DNA of 17,647 nt from Setomelanomma holmii. Its lineage: Eukaryota; Ascomycota; Dothideomycetes; Pleosporales; Phaeosphaeriaceae. The stretch lies in the NCBI GenBank assembly GCA_010015745.1, contig ML978404.1, positions 1 through 17,647 on the forward strand, given 5' to 3'. A program made the position numbers and the translations under genes. The notes below the pieces were generated by a model. It did no database searches and was not told the origin of the DNA. It saw nothing but the letters and a program-made list of their open reading frames with translations. This document shows, piece by piece, positions 1-9,432 of the stretch (its first letter is position 1; the number at the start of each line of letters is the position of its first letter).

Positions 1-61
1 CTCTCTCAATACAACAACCTTCTGCCTCATTCATACCTGCCCTGTGCTCCCACATCCAACA
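1..61 (+). repeat. 3' end of a copia-type LTR (partial)
   Basis: These 61 bases are identical to 15366-15426, the end of the LTR at the right side of the window, and end in the same CAACA terminus. After base 61 the sequences diverge: unique DNA here, a primer-binding site on the right. This is therefore the 3' end of a solo LTR, or of the 3' LTR of an element lying left of the window, in the same orientation as the right-hand element. The five bases after the LTR (tcttc) would be its target-site duplication; the partner copy is outside the window. Confidence 0.9.
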
Positions 62-82
62 TCTTCACCGCCAGGGTCGACG

Positions 83-397
83 ATGCCGAGTGATTACTTG
101 ACATATCCAGCTATGGGAATTGTTATGTCTCCGGGCAACTCGGATCGTTTCGCGGATAATTTCACGTTTTATGATCGGTATGTTAGACAGCTCATGCCGT
201 GGGTTATTTCGAGTAGGACTACCTACGGAAGGCAGATCAGGGATGAGGTAAAGGTTGTGTGTGTTGCGCCGAATGAGCTGGTGGGTGAGAGTCGGAGGCC
301 GGAGGGCGAATGGCCGCCTACGCAAACTGGTGGAAATTCAGCCGGAGAGAGTGTCAGCCACGGTAATATACCGTGGCCCTCTGGTGTTCTGTCCTAG
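83..397 (+). CDS. Unidentified ORF or gene remnant next to the LTR
   Basis: A 104-codon open frame starts 22 bases after the LTR end. Residues 1-55 look like real protein, with mixed hydrophobic and charged composition and a stretch ending RTTYGRQIRDE. The part after about base 247 looks less protein-like, and GATGAG|GTAAAG at 242-253 could be an exon end. The sequence just after the LTR (tcttcaccgccag) resembles a 3' splice site. It may be the last exon of a gene cut by the LTR insertion, or chance. I recognise no family. Confidence 0.2.
   Translation: MPSDYLTYPAMGIVMSPGNSDRFADNFTFYDRYVRQLMPWVISSRTTYGRQIRDEVKVVCVAPNELVGESRRPEGEWPPTQTGGNSAGESVSHGNIPWPSGVLS
357..377. repeat. Perfect 9-bp inverted repeat with 3-nt loop
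   Basis: GCCACGGTA, then ATA, then TACCGTGGC, with no mismatch. It lies in the low-confidence ORF or its 3' flank. It could be an RNA hairpin near a transcript end or a dyad-symmetric protein site. No function is assigned. Confidence 0.6.
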
Positions 398-775
398 GTT
401 CTCATACCATCTTCTGTCTCACGCTAGCACGTTCTGAGCCTAGTGCCTGCCGCGCCTTCGTACATAGCTCGCTCCTTCCATAGAACCAATACAACACGAT
501 TCACACATGTTCCATTCCTGATCCTATTGACAGAGAGAGTGATTGTTGGCATCTGGATGAAGTATGTTGTGGTTGGAGTCTCGAGTATGGCATTGTGGTT
601 TTGAGAAGGTGTGAGCGGGTTCGTGCATGACTTCGGGTATTTTTACATGGAAGATTGGCTCGCACATGCGCTACCACGATGTGCTTCGCCATATACCTGT
701 CCACCATGTCTATCCATCTACAGCCTAGACTACCTCTTATCTACCCTGTGATCGCATTAGCCCTCAAAAACCCTC
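398..775. other. Intergenic, no gene seen
   Basis: This is the 3' flank of the dioxygenase gene, which ends at 776 on the minus strand. Short open frames on both strands have no recognisable content. No RNA gene or transposon end was seen. Confidence 0.5.
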
Positions 776-1938
776 TTACCGAAGGTGCCAGTCCATCGCA
801 TGGCGCTTCTTTCCAGGCGGCTGGGATACACGGCCAGCGATGGTATTGAACCCGAGCGTGATCCATGCGAGCAGCCCACCATCTGCACAATAATTTAGCT
901 CATGTACGATGGAACGAGGGCAGAAGTAACTCACCCTCAAGGCTCTTGCCAATGCGTGACCAACGTACGAACGGATCGTAGTTGCTCGACGAATCCACAG
1001 GGATCCACTCATCTTCGAGATTTGACACGAGCGGGATTATGCTGCCCTTGTAACGAGCAGTGGCCTATATGCATTAATTTCTTTGGGGTCGTCAAATACA
1101 CGTATGACTTACCTCAACTGCATTGCGGATGTTCTGATCAAAATAGATCATGCCAAAACTAACGACCCGCCGCTCGTTGACAGCGCGAACGATCACATGG
1201 ATATGTGAAGCACGTCCGGGGTAATGGCCAGGGAAATTGGTGTCAAAGTCGACAGTACCCTGATAGGAAGTTGGCTGCCAGCCACGAAGGTACCCATCGG
1301 CATTGTCGCTGTATTGTCCCATGGCGTTGGCCTTCCAGACATCGATACGGGCGCCGTGAAGGGGCTTGCACGTGGCCACGTAAATGACTTGCATCGCAAG
1401 GCGGAGGTAGATGCCGCGCTGACCTGCACGGATGTCCTGACGCTCTGTTGCAAAGTAGTGCCAGAATGGGCCCTCGGTGGATGCTGGCGTCAAAGCACAA
1501 CCAGTGTTGTTATACTTGGGCTGGTCGCCCCAGCGAAAGTCGAAGAGATCCTGTGGATCGCGAGAGTGACCAGGAGCCTGCTCGTGATTGATAGCAGCCC
1601 ACTTGTTGCGGACGTTGTTGTTGCGCTTTAATAGGCCTGCGCCATGCTAGTGATATTAAATAAATTCTGCACATCGAGTTCGTACCGTCGTCTAGGCCAA
1701 GCCCACGTACCTTACGAAGACGACGGAGGGTATTATCACGGTGAGCCAACATATGAGCGTTGTGGTCCTGCATCCCAGGAGACTGGAGACACTGGCTCAG
1801 AGCCTTGCTGTCTCGCTTGATGTTGGCATGGTACCCATCTAGTTCTTCAGGAGACAAGTCTAGATGAGCAGTGCTGTGGGGAATGAAGATAGACAGGGCC
1901 AGGAAAATGGCCAGGAGGAGCATGTTGGGCGTGAACAT
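776..1938 (-). CDS. Secreted intradiol ring-cleavage dioxygenase
   Basis: Non-heme Fe(III) enzyme family that opens catechol-type rings between the two hydroxyls; the secreted fungal branch is thought to act on aromatic compounds outside the cell. Exons (minus): 1938-1716, 1636-1113, 1064-935, 882-776; introns of 79, 48 and 52 bp, all GT-AG. The spliced frame is 327 aa. The start at 1938 puts a signal peptide at residues 1-24 (MLLLAIFLALSIFIP core, then STA|H). The in-frame TTG/ATG region further upstream would bury it. All four iron ligands are visible: Tyr183 (NAMGQYS), Tyr213 (FPGHYPGR), His219 and His221 (SHIHV). The region after CALTP, residues 121-125, is the catalytic domain. Splicing the first intron at CTTC|GTAAGG rather than the next GT avoids a stop and restores a family-like linker. 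The product is slightly shorter than many relatives. Substrate is unknown. Confidence 0.9.
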
Positions 1939-2852
1939 CTTGAGCAGATGCAGGTTGGAAGGTCGGTAAGTGTACCGAAGAGAAGGTAAAGAGAGTGTTG
2001 TCGCCAATTTCGCGAGCTGTAGTGGTATGTATACTCACCAGACCGACACATTCGCTTTCAAGGCGCTGATGGCTTTACAAACGAGCTTGCCATGGTGACC
2101 GCGTGATGGAATCGGAGCGGCCACCTTTACCGAGAATGAAATAAGTAGTCAGTGAGAGGTGACCGCAGGTATATGCGCCCAGGACTCGCAAACTCAATGC
2201 AGCCACAAGGGCGCATGAGACAGAAGGACAAGTCCTTGCCATGGCTCGTGATCCCCGGAGACGACGTCAGGGGCTTTGTATCTACAACAAACTAGATATT
2301 GAAGTGAGATCATGGCCTTCTCCGTGGGGAAGCAGATGGTCCCTGCGGCATAGGCCAAGCCATATGCCGAGACGGTCAGGCTAAGGGCGCCTCGCCTAAA
2401 AGAACGTACTGACAGAGTCCACGCCTGGGTGCATCTGAAAAGATATTCTCATCGTTCTCTTTGGGTCATATCAACGGACGTACGATGCCTTCTGTCGAAA
2501 GATGTCCAGAGTAGGTCTCTTGTTGCGTGAATGCCGTAAAACATCCCGAGGTCAGCAAGCGGTGTAGTGCTCATACTGTTTTCGACCGCCAAGCACCAGA
2601 GCCCATCCATAATTTCGTTTCATACTGGCTGTGGACGAGGGGCACTTGATTCAGGAGAGAACACATGAATGACAGCCCCGCAGCATGTGGAGAGAAGAGG
2701 TGAAGTCGTTCCCCACGGGGTCCAGAAACACAACCGAAGCCATCCCAACGCAGCTTAGCTCACGAAGCTCTGGCCCTCCGACCGTCGGCGGGCATTTCGC
2801 AACACCAAAATTTCCCATCACGAAAGTTCTCAGCCAGACCACATAGCTCACA
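1939..2852. promoter_or_regulatory. Divergent promoter region, dioxygenase and LYS12
   Basis: About 0.9 kb between two divergently read genes, with no gene in it. A GTGAGT donor-like site (2038 reading down) and CTCAAG directly before the dioxygenase ATG could bound a 100-bp 5'-UTR intron, but I cannot confirm it. I found no convincing binding motif that would say how either gene is controlled. Confidence 0.4.
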
Positions 2853-4017
2853 ATGGCCGCACGCACACTCAGAATAGGTACACAGCCCTCTATTACCACT
2901 CTGCACATGACTCGAGCCTCTCTACATTGCAATTGACTTCCTAAGCCAACTCTAATATTCTAATTCAGGCCTCATCCCCGGCGACGGCATCGGCCGTGAA
3001 GTCATCCCCGCCGGCCGCCGCATCCTCGAAGCCCTTCCCTCTTCCCTCGGTCTCAAATTCACCTTCTCGCACCACTCCGCCGGCTGGGAAACCTTCCAGA
3101 AGCAGGGGGTTGCGCTCCCCGACGAGACCGTCGAAGCCCTCAAATCCGACTGCGACGGCGCGCTGTTCGGCGCCGTGTCATCGCCTACCGTCGCGACGAA
3201 GGGGTACTCGAGCCCGATTGTAGCGCTGAGGAAACGAATGAAGTTATATGCCAATGTTCGGCCAGTCAAGAGCGTGAGGGGAGCAGCTAGGTCCGTCGAT
3301 CTAGTAATCGTGCGTGAAAACACAGAGGATCTATACGTCAAGGAGGAAAAGACATATGCTGCGCCCGACGGCAGCAAGATTGCAGAGGCGATCAAGCGCA
3401 TCAGCGAAACCGCCTCGTTCAACATCGCCGAGATGAGCGGGGAAATTGCGCTGCGACGCCAGCGCGTACGAGATGCAGGCGCGAGCAGTATTCACAGCAA
3501 GCCGCTCGTCACGGTCACGCATAAAAGCAATGTCCTCAGCCAGACGGATGGGCTGTTCAGAGAGACGGCAAGGCGAGCGCTGGCGCAGAATAAGTATCAG
3601 ATGGTCGGCGTGGAGGAGCAGATCGTGGACTCGATGGTCTACAAACTCTTCCGCCAACCAGAAGACTACGACGTCATTGTCGCGCCCAACCTCTACGGAG
3701 ACATTCTGTCCGACGGCGCAGCGGCGCTGGTCGGATCGCTGGGCCTCGTGCCCTCTGCGAATGTGGGCAAGGATTTTGTCATTGGCGAGCCGTGCCATGG
3801 TTCGGCGCCGGATATTGAGGGCAAGGGAATTGCGAATCCGATTGCGACGATCAGGTCGACGGCGCTGATGCTCGAGTTTCAGGGCGAAGAGGAGGCAGCG
3901 GCGAAGATTTATGAGGCGGTGGATGCGAATCTGGAGGAGGGGCGATTGTTGAGTCCGGATCTTGGGGGTAAGGCGAGCACGGAGGAGATTATTGCGGATA
4001 TTTGTAGGCGGCTGTAG
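2853..4017 (+). CDS. LYS12: Homoisocitrate dehydrogenase (lysine biosynthesis)
   Basis: Oxidises and decarboxylates homoisocitrate to 2-oxoadipate with NAD+ in the fungal alpha-aminoadipate lysine pathway. Exons 2853-2877 and 2969-4017, with a 91-bp intron (GTACAC...TTCAG). The joined frame is 357 aa, typical for the family. Visible features: LIPGDGIG at residues 10-17; GYSSPIVALRKRMKLYANVR near 87-106, the substrate-arginine region typical of Lys12; RENTEDLY 124-131; VTHKSN 191-196 with the catalytic Lys194; metal-binding Asp229, Asp253 and Asp257; and the IDH/IMDH signature NLYGDILSDGAAALVGSLG at 249-267. GEPCHGSAPDI and GKGIANPIATIRSTALMLEF follow. Residues near 179-186 (GASSIHSK) look like a small loop insertion. 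The start at MAARTLRIG leaves no mitochondrial presequence. The nearest downstream gene is convergent, 147 bp away. Confidence 0.96.
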
Positions 4018-4164
4018 ATTCCTGCAATGGACGGGCATAAGCTAGAGATACCATGAATCCCCAAGCTGCCATCAGCCTTATGTATAGCATGCACCACCCA
4101 TGCCCATGCACTGCCATCCCGAACGCCTTGCTAATGCCCACTCACTGCCTTCAACTCCATCACA

Positions 4165-5248
4165 TTAATCCAACTCATCATCCGCCCCACCCACCTCCTC
4201 CTTATGCACCTCCTCCAACTTCTCCTCCGGCTCCTTAACACCCTTCTTCTTCGCCTCCTTGGTCGGAATCAAACTGATCACAATGACAAACAACTCTTTA
4301 TTCGTCTCGCGATTCTTGAGCACATATCTGAGTGAGTGAGTTCTGGTTAGCCCAGACCGAAACTACGTCAGCCGTCGCACACGAACGAAATTCAAGCATT
4401 TAGCAGGTGGTACATAGGGGACAAAACGTACCGTAGCGGTTGTCCATCCCAGGACCCTATGATACTGATAGCGGGCATACCGTACCCAATCTTGAGCGCA
4501 AACTCATTAAAGTCGAGATACGGATTGAAGAAATCGCACTGGTGTTCGCGACCTGCTTCAAACACGTAGCTCTTGCGATGTTCTTCGTTGAGGAAGTGTT
4601 TTTGGCGCGCGGCTGCTGTGCTGGGCAGGTTGTGTTGTTTCCGAACCTCTTCGCCCGAGCCGAATGCGCCTTCTTCGTAGACTACCGGCTCTTGTTTACT
4701 TCCTTCCTCTTCTTTGCCGTGTGTTTTGGAGCCCTTGTCGCCTATCCGCAAAACGTTAATCGAGCTCAAGAGCGCACCATATAAATACGGTTCGTCGCCG
4801 TATACGTCGCCGTCGAGACCGGGGTCGATCCACCATTTTACTATCCCGAATGCCTTGTCGAATAGCGGCGGTAGACGGTCGCGAATCGGGTGGTCAAAGT
4901 CGTTGCCGAATACGAGGTGGTGCCCGTGGATGTCGTGCTTCGGGGTGAAGGAGAAGGATATCGAGTAGCGGTCGTAAGGGTGCTGTGGGGTGGAGAAGTA
5001 TGGCGATGTCGAGGGCGAGCCGTGGGGTAGGCCTGTGCAAATTAGTGGGGGTGATGTGAAGGCGCAGAGGGGTGGCATTTGCCTCTGTAGTCGCGGATGC
5101 GCATGTGTATTTTCGCGTCGATTAGGTCGGAGGAGATGTGTATGGGCTTTTCAGTGTTGACGTGCACGTCTTGGTGTTCTGCGGTGTTGTATGTTGCGCC
5201 TGCAGTGACGCGCAGTATGTACTGCTCATGATGGGTGACCTGTGGCAT
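4165..5248 (-). CDS. DUF1769 (UPF0590-type) family protein
   Basis: Conserved fungal protein of unknown function. Exons (minus): 5248-5083, 5032-4432, 4327-4165; the joined frame is 309 aa. Family hallmarks by eye: YILRVTAGATY near the N-terminus, IRDYRGLPHGSPSTSPYF across the first splice, HLVFGNDFDHPIRDRLPP, DPGLDGDVYGDEPYLYG, CDFFNPYLDFNEFALK, and WDGQPLRYVLKNRET across the second splice. The C-terminus is a Lys/Glu-rich tail ending DDELD. The second intron (4328-4431) is a normal GT-AG intron. The first (5033-5082) begins with GC, and I see no GT alternative that keeps the conserved RDYRGLPHG join. Other gene models may therefore break here or start at the internal ATG near 5078. Confidence 0.85.
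5033..5082 (-). other. GC-AG intron in the DUF1769 gene
   Basis: On the minus strand the exon ends ...GACTACAGAG and the intron begins GCAAAT and ends TTGCACAG. Removing these 50 bases joins RDYRG to LPHGSPSTSPYF, which is the conserved family sequence, and keeps the frame. No GT lies in the nearby exon end. Confidence 0.7.
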
Positions 5249-5618
5249 CTTTATTTCTTTCCAAGATTACTTGGGCGTTCTCAAGATTCTTTCAAGGTTT
5301 GTGTACAAGAGGGGCAAGAGCGGAAGTTATGCGACGTCTATACGCGGCAGAATGCGGGATGTTTAGCTCGCATGCACCGACGAGTTTTTGTTGATCAACG
5401 ATGACGTTCTAGACAGGGGTCCGCTGCTACGCCGATCCGGGGGAAGCGCTACTCACGCGTGCATCTATCGTGGCAAAGTACGTATAGAAGTGTAACATTG
5501 GCGTATCTGAAATTCGAAAACTAAATCAATTAATCACCAGAGCTGAATCTTTGTTGTCGTCCCGCGGTGACGCAACTCCACACACCAACCTTGAATTGCT
5601 GCAAAACAAAACATACGC
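5249..5618. other. Intergenic, no gene seen
   Basis: Upstream of the DUF1769 gene and downstream of the F-box gene, both on the minus strand. It should hold the DUF1769 promoter. I see no open frame worth calling, no RNA gene and no repeat. Confidence 0.5.
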
Positions 5619-7156
5619 TTATGATACATGCGTGAAATCATCAATGTTGACGCGCTGATAAAATGAGACGTGTCCAAAAGTTTCCCAATACTGTGCCAGG
5701 CGGTCGTGCGATATGAGAATAAGCTGAGACGTCATGTACGTATCTGCTTCTAGTCAGAAGTGCCATTGTATCTCAATTTGCGGCACAACTTACCATCTCT
5801 AAAACCCCGTGCGGCAATGTGTCCTACACTCTTCACAATCCTCGCTCCCTTGAACATCTCCTCCGAGGCGACCCTCAGCAACCCATTCGGTCCTATGTCG
5901 GGCGCAATGAATGTATACTCTCCCCGTGGGATGTTTGGATCCCCGGTGAGCTTCACTGCTTCGATCCGGCCTCGGTAGATCGTATCGTCCTCTTCGGTAT
6001 CGACATCTTCCATGTGACCCTCGGAATTCGAGCCAGCAAATGCTTCCTGTAAAGTCGCAACGCTATCCTCCAGATCATCCGCAGTTTCTAATTCTTCCTC
6101 GTCGCCAGAGTTGATCGCATCCGTGGGTGCGGTACTCCAGGACCCGTCGCTACTCACACTGCCATCACGTTCGCGGGATCGCATCGCCCATTCAGCTCGC
6201 TCGGGTAGTGGTTGTGGATGGTCGGGTTGCATGACCACCAGAAACTCGCACCCGTGCCCAGCGTAGTCGCCGCACCAGATACCTTGCCAAGGCTTTTGTG
6301 GCGTCGGTGTATAGCACTCTTCGGGGAGCGTTGCCCAAGTGCTGATATCTTCTCCGATGCGCATACTGATACCATGTGGTCTGGGTGCAAACTCCATCCA
6401 CTTTCGTATCCTGAACGTGGAAGTTGACATTTCGGCTAACGTGGCGGGCTTGTGTGCAGGTTGCCTAAATGCTGATGGCGGTGGGTCGTTCCGTGTGCGA
6501 GCTGGGCTTGGAAGCGTAAGCGGAGGCCACACGGGCGTTGCAACTGAAGTGATTTCTTTAGGCCATGGTCTGGCTAGCATAAGCCGCGAGTACAGTCGGG
6601 CTGTTGACGGGGACAGCTCGTAGGACACATTCATGGGTATCTCTTTCTGCAGTCGATACCCGATGACACCCACCGCTCTCTCGTAGGCATCTGCATCAAG
6701 CCTGATGACCGGTGCATTGAGGTCGAGCTGGATCCTCGGACTGAATGTGTGTATTATGGCCTCCGGATTAGCATCCCACGTTTGGAAGGTAGGCTGCCTC
6801 CTCTCGGCACCCAAAGTGTAGGCCTCGATGGCGTTGATCCTATGGTCATATCTTGCAACAAGCAGCTTCCCGGTGTGGGGCATGTCCGAGAACCATATCT
6901 TCTTGTTAGTAAGAAACCAGAACGGATGATGCTGTTTGAACAGCTCACGCCATGTGAGGTGGCGCGGTTTCGGTATTGGTCTGTGCAACTGTTCTTGTAC
7001 AAATGCTTGCCATAGCGTGTCTTCAAGCGTGTGCGAGTGGACGGCACGGCTGACCAGACCTGCCGTAAGAAGGTCTGACAGTGGCAAATGGCTGAGAATC
7101 TGGTGTATGAGCTCGGAGGGAAGTGCAAGGAGCGATGGTCCAGGTGAGATTTCCAT
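5619..7156 (-). CDS. F-box protein, FBXO31-like
   Basis: Likely substrate receptor of an SCF ubiquitin ligase. Exons (minus): 7156-5794 and 5743-5619 with a 50-bp intron (GTAAGT...AAGCAG); the joined frame is 495 aa. The F-box lies at about residues 9-52 (LALPSELIHQILSHLPLSD...). A second region (about residues 60-110) has WRELFKQHHPFWFLTNKKIW. The C-terminal half matches the FBXO31 / cyclin-D1-binding type domain, with KPWQGIWCGDYAGHGCEF and, across the splice, GFRDDTYMTSQLILIS and HDRLAQYWETFGHVSFY. An acidic Ser-rich insert (about residues 327-390) separates parts of this domain and is probably disordered. Without the intron the frame would stop early at 5750 and lose the conserved end, so the splice is well supported. 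The degradation target is unknown. Confidence 0.9.
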
Positions 7157-8382
7157 GGTCCGTCAAGGTTCTGGGGACTGGTAGCAAATGCAACAAATTG
7201 CTGTGGGTGTTTGCAAGTTGCTCTCTAGACTGAGGGTGGTGGCGACTAATGAAGTGTTCCTGCTTCTCACACAGCAGCTGCTTCCGCGGACCTGTCGCGA
7301 GCAAGTCACAATAGAAGTCTATATCGAGTCCAGCCAGTATCACGCAGTCATGTGTTCCGGCGCAGTGGTAGTGCAGGGCACCAGTTGATGGTCCAAAAGC
7401 TTGGTAGTGGTCCTCGGCGCGTGTCTAGAAATAGCACCTTCCGAGTCTGGTTTAATGGGGCGCAGTTTGGCAGTTGGAATTGATGGGTGAGATCCTGTTT
7501 GTGGTAATCGGCACGATCAGTTCGTATTCGACAATCTTATATCCTCTGGGTACCTGCTTGTTTTGGGTCGTCGATGAGGAGAAATAAGGTTGGCGAGGGG
7601 TGCGATATCGGCAGTGATGCGCGGCAGGCTTTATCTTGCGAATAGGGAATGTCGTCGGCCTGTTGCTGATGTAGAAGAGCACGCAGTATGCAGAGAAAAG
7701 CACGTCAGGAGCGCGAAAGATAATTTCTAGGAGAGCTGAAAGATGATGATCATCAGTCACGGCTAGCTAAACCATTGCCGCTGGTGGTGCATGCACAATG
7801 ACGGATAGCAGCCGACGCGCACGGACGTGGCGCCATGTGGACTGTGGGGAGCGCAACCTCAACCTCCGACTTCATGTCGTTGTCGTCACGATTCTGCACC
7901 GTTTTTTTGTCTCTTCTGCAACACAGCCCTGGTGATGGTCGCGAGAAATCATAGGCTTCGTCAACGTTTTGGTTTACATGTTGTGGGAGCGCTGCATAAC
8001 TTCGAGTCAACACAAACAGCAGACAACATCGGTCCTGCCAGCGCCTGCGTATCTTCGGGCTGCACCTTGAAGAACCATACAGTGCCTAATCTTGTACTGA
8101 ATATCTGGAAACATCCGAGGATTGGCGGTCTCCAAGCTTTACAGAAAGTCTGTCCCTTGACCTGCGCCACTCTTTTCCACCGTGTATGCTATGAGCATGT
8201 CCACGATCCTTTGGCATTGGACTCCAGCTGCCAGCTATTTTGCAATGTCGATTCCGTTGGATTTGAACTGCTCTGCTGGAACAATATTTCGACGCTTGTA
8301 ATCTGTCTGTCATGGAGTAGGAGTTGCTGGTGAACAGTCTTCGTTTCTCTGTCCCTCATAGCAAGTAGACCGATTCTCAGAG
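7157..8382. other. Long intergenic region, no gene recognised
   Basis: About 1.2 kb. The left part should carry the F-box promoter and 5' UTR (minus strand). Open frames at 7452-7760 (-), 7753-8013 (-) and 7827-8333 (+) have no family resemblance and no supporting splice pattern. No tRNA, transposon end or repeat was seen. Confidence 0.5.
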
Positions 8383-9432
8383 TTAATCATCATCCTTAAG
8401 AAACTCGTTGAGCAGGTCTTCTTCGCTCATAGCCTGGTCATCCTCCGCTTCATCGCCAAAGCGCGAATGAAGATTGTCATTGGCGACAACATCTGTAACG
8501 GGGATGGGTCCAGGATGCAAGACTTCTGCTTGTGGACCTTGTTCTATCTCATGCTTTAGCGGCCTATGCGGCCGGACCAACTCCTTCGTTCGCTCAGTCA
8601 ATTTTGGAGTGTGAGATGGCTGGGTCGGTGGAGTTGTAATTGAAACCGGCCTTGCAACCGGATTCTGGTATGCCGACTTCTGTTGTGAATATGGAGCCGG
8701 TCCATATGTTCCCGCAGCATTTGATCGCTGCTCAGGAGTGCCCGACATCATCGGATGGCCGAAAAACCCCACCTGAGGAGCTGGAACGTGTGCCATGGGA
8801 GCATTGGAAAATGCGACATTTTTCGCCAAGGTCTGAGGTACCGTAGGGGCCTTTTGCGCGGCAGCAACGATAGCAGCAGCAGGAGGTTTATTTGCCTTCT
8901 TTGCGCGCAGTGCGGCCCTCTTGCGCGGTTGTTCTGTCCATTCAAGCGGCTCAGCTACTAGCTTCTGCTTTCCATACGTCTTTGCCAATTTCTCGTCATA
9001 GTAGCCCACCCAGGTTTTATGAGCCGGGCTAAACCTTTTCTGATCCACCCATCTATCGATCTGGCTGCGTTTTTGGCCCTCGGTTCGCTCGACATCTTTC
9101 GCCAATTCATTCAGCGTGGCACCGTTCAGACACTTCGGGTGCTTCCATGGGCAATCTGAAGTACCGCAAAAGTCGGACACAGTGTTCAAGCATCGGTATC
9201 TGCCTGGCTTTCCTTCGAACTGGGGATAGTCGGCGAGGTTGCGGGAAGGCAATACCGGACAGTCTTCGAGGTCACCAGGCATACGCATTGGCTTTGTCAG
9301 ATCATTTGTTGGCTGCGGTTTCGATGCCCTCGACTTCACCCCTGCATTTGCTGGCATCGCTTGCGCTACTTTCTTCCGCCGTGAGGACAGTTGCGGCTTC
9401 TGCTCTTTTGCCTTCATTTCCTTCCACACCAT
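8383..9432 (-). CDS. Downstream paralog, C-terminal frame with Cys-rich module
   Basis: 349 aa from the ATG at 9432; the open frame runs to 9444 before an upstream stop. The ATG overlaps the stop of the preceding frame (TGATG). Five cysteines and a histidine form C58-x22-C81-x7-C89-x4-C94-x3-H98-x2-C101, including GKPGRYRCL. C81-x7-C89-x4-C94-x3-H98 is within the spacing range of CCCH zinc fingers. A helical stretch with IDRWVDQKRFSPAHKTW follows. The middle is Pro/Ala/Gln-rich and probably disordered, and the end is acidic (EEDLLNEFLKDDD). The module and the acidic end both recur in the paralog at 11543-13888, so this is the C-terminal half of the same kind of protein, not an independent gene family. 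Zinc or nucleic-acid binding is inferred from spacing only. Confidence 0.6.
   Translation of the reverse strand: MVWKEMKAKEQKPQLSSRRKKVAQAMPANAGVKSRASKPQPTNDLTKPMRMPGDLEDCPVLPSRNLADYPQFEGKPGRYRCLNTVSDFCGTSDCPWKHPKCLNGATLNELAKDVERTEGQKRSQIDRWVDQKRFSPAHKTWVGYYDEKLAKTYGKQKLVAEPLEWTEQPRKRAALRAKKANKPPAAAIVAAAQKAPTVPQTLAKNVAFSNAPMAHVPAPQVGFFGHPMMSGTPEQRSNAAGTYGPAPYSQQKSAYQNPVARPVSITTPPTQPSHTPKLTERTKELVRPHRPLKHEIEQGPQAEVLHPGPIPVTDVVANDNLHSRFGDEAEDDQAMSEEDLLNEFLKDDD

Noticed and set aside
1224..1631. Plus-strand 135-codon frame
   Set aside because: Exact antisense shadow of dioxygenase exon 2, whose minus-strand reading holds all the iron ligands.
3331..4038. Minus-strand 235-codon frame
   Set aside because: Antisense shadow of LYS12; Arg/Leu-rich nonsense composition typical of a GC-rich coding complement.
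7452..7760. Minus-strand 102-codon frame with a hydrophobic stretch
   Set aside because: It lies in the presumed promoter of the F-box gene, and the rest of the translation is not protein-like. No homology recognised.
7827..8333. 168-codon plus-strand open frame
   Set aside because: Cys/His/Ser-rich composition without any family pattern, overlapped by equally open minus frames, and no splice or promoter support. Probably chance.
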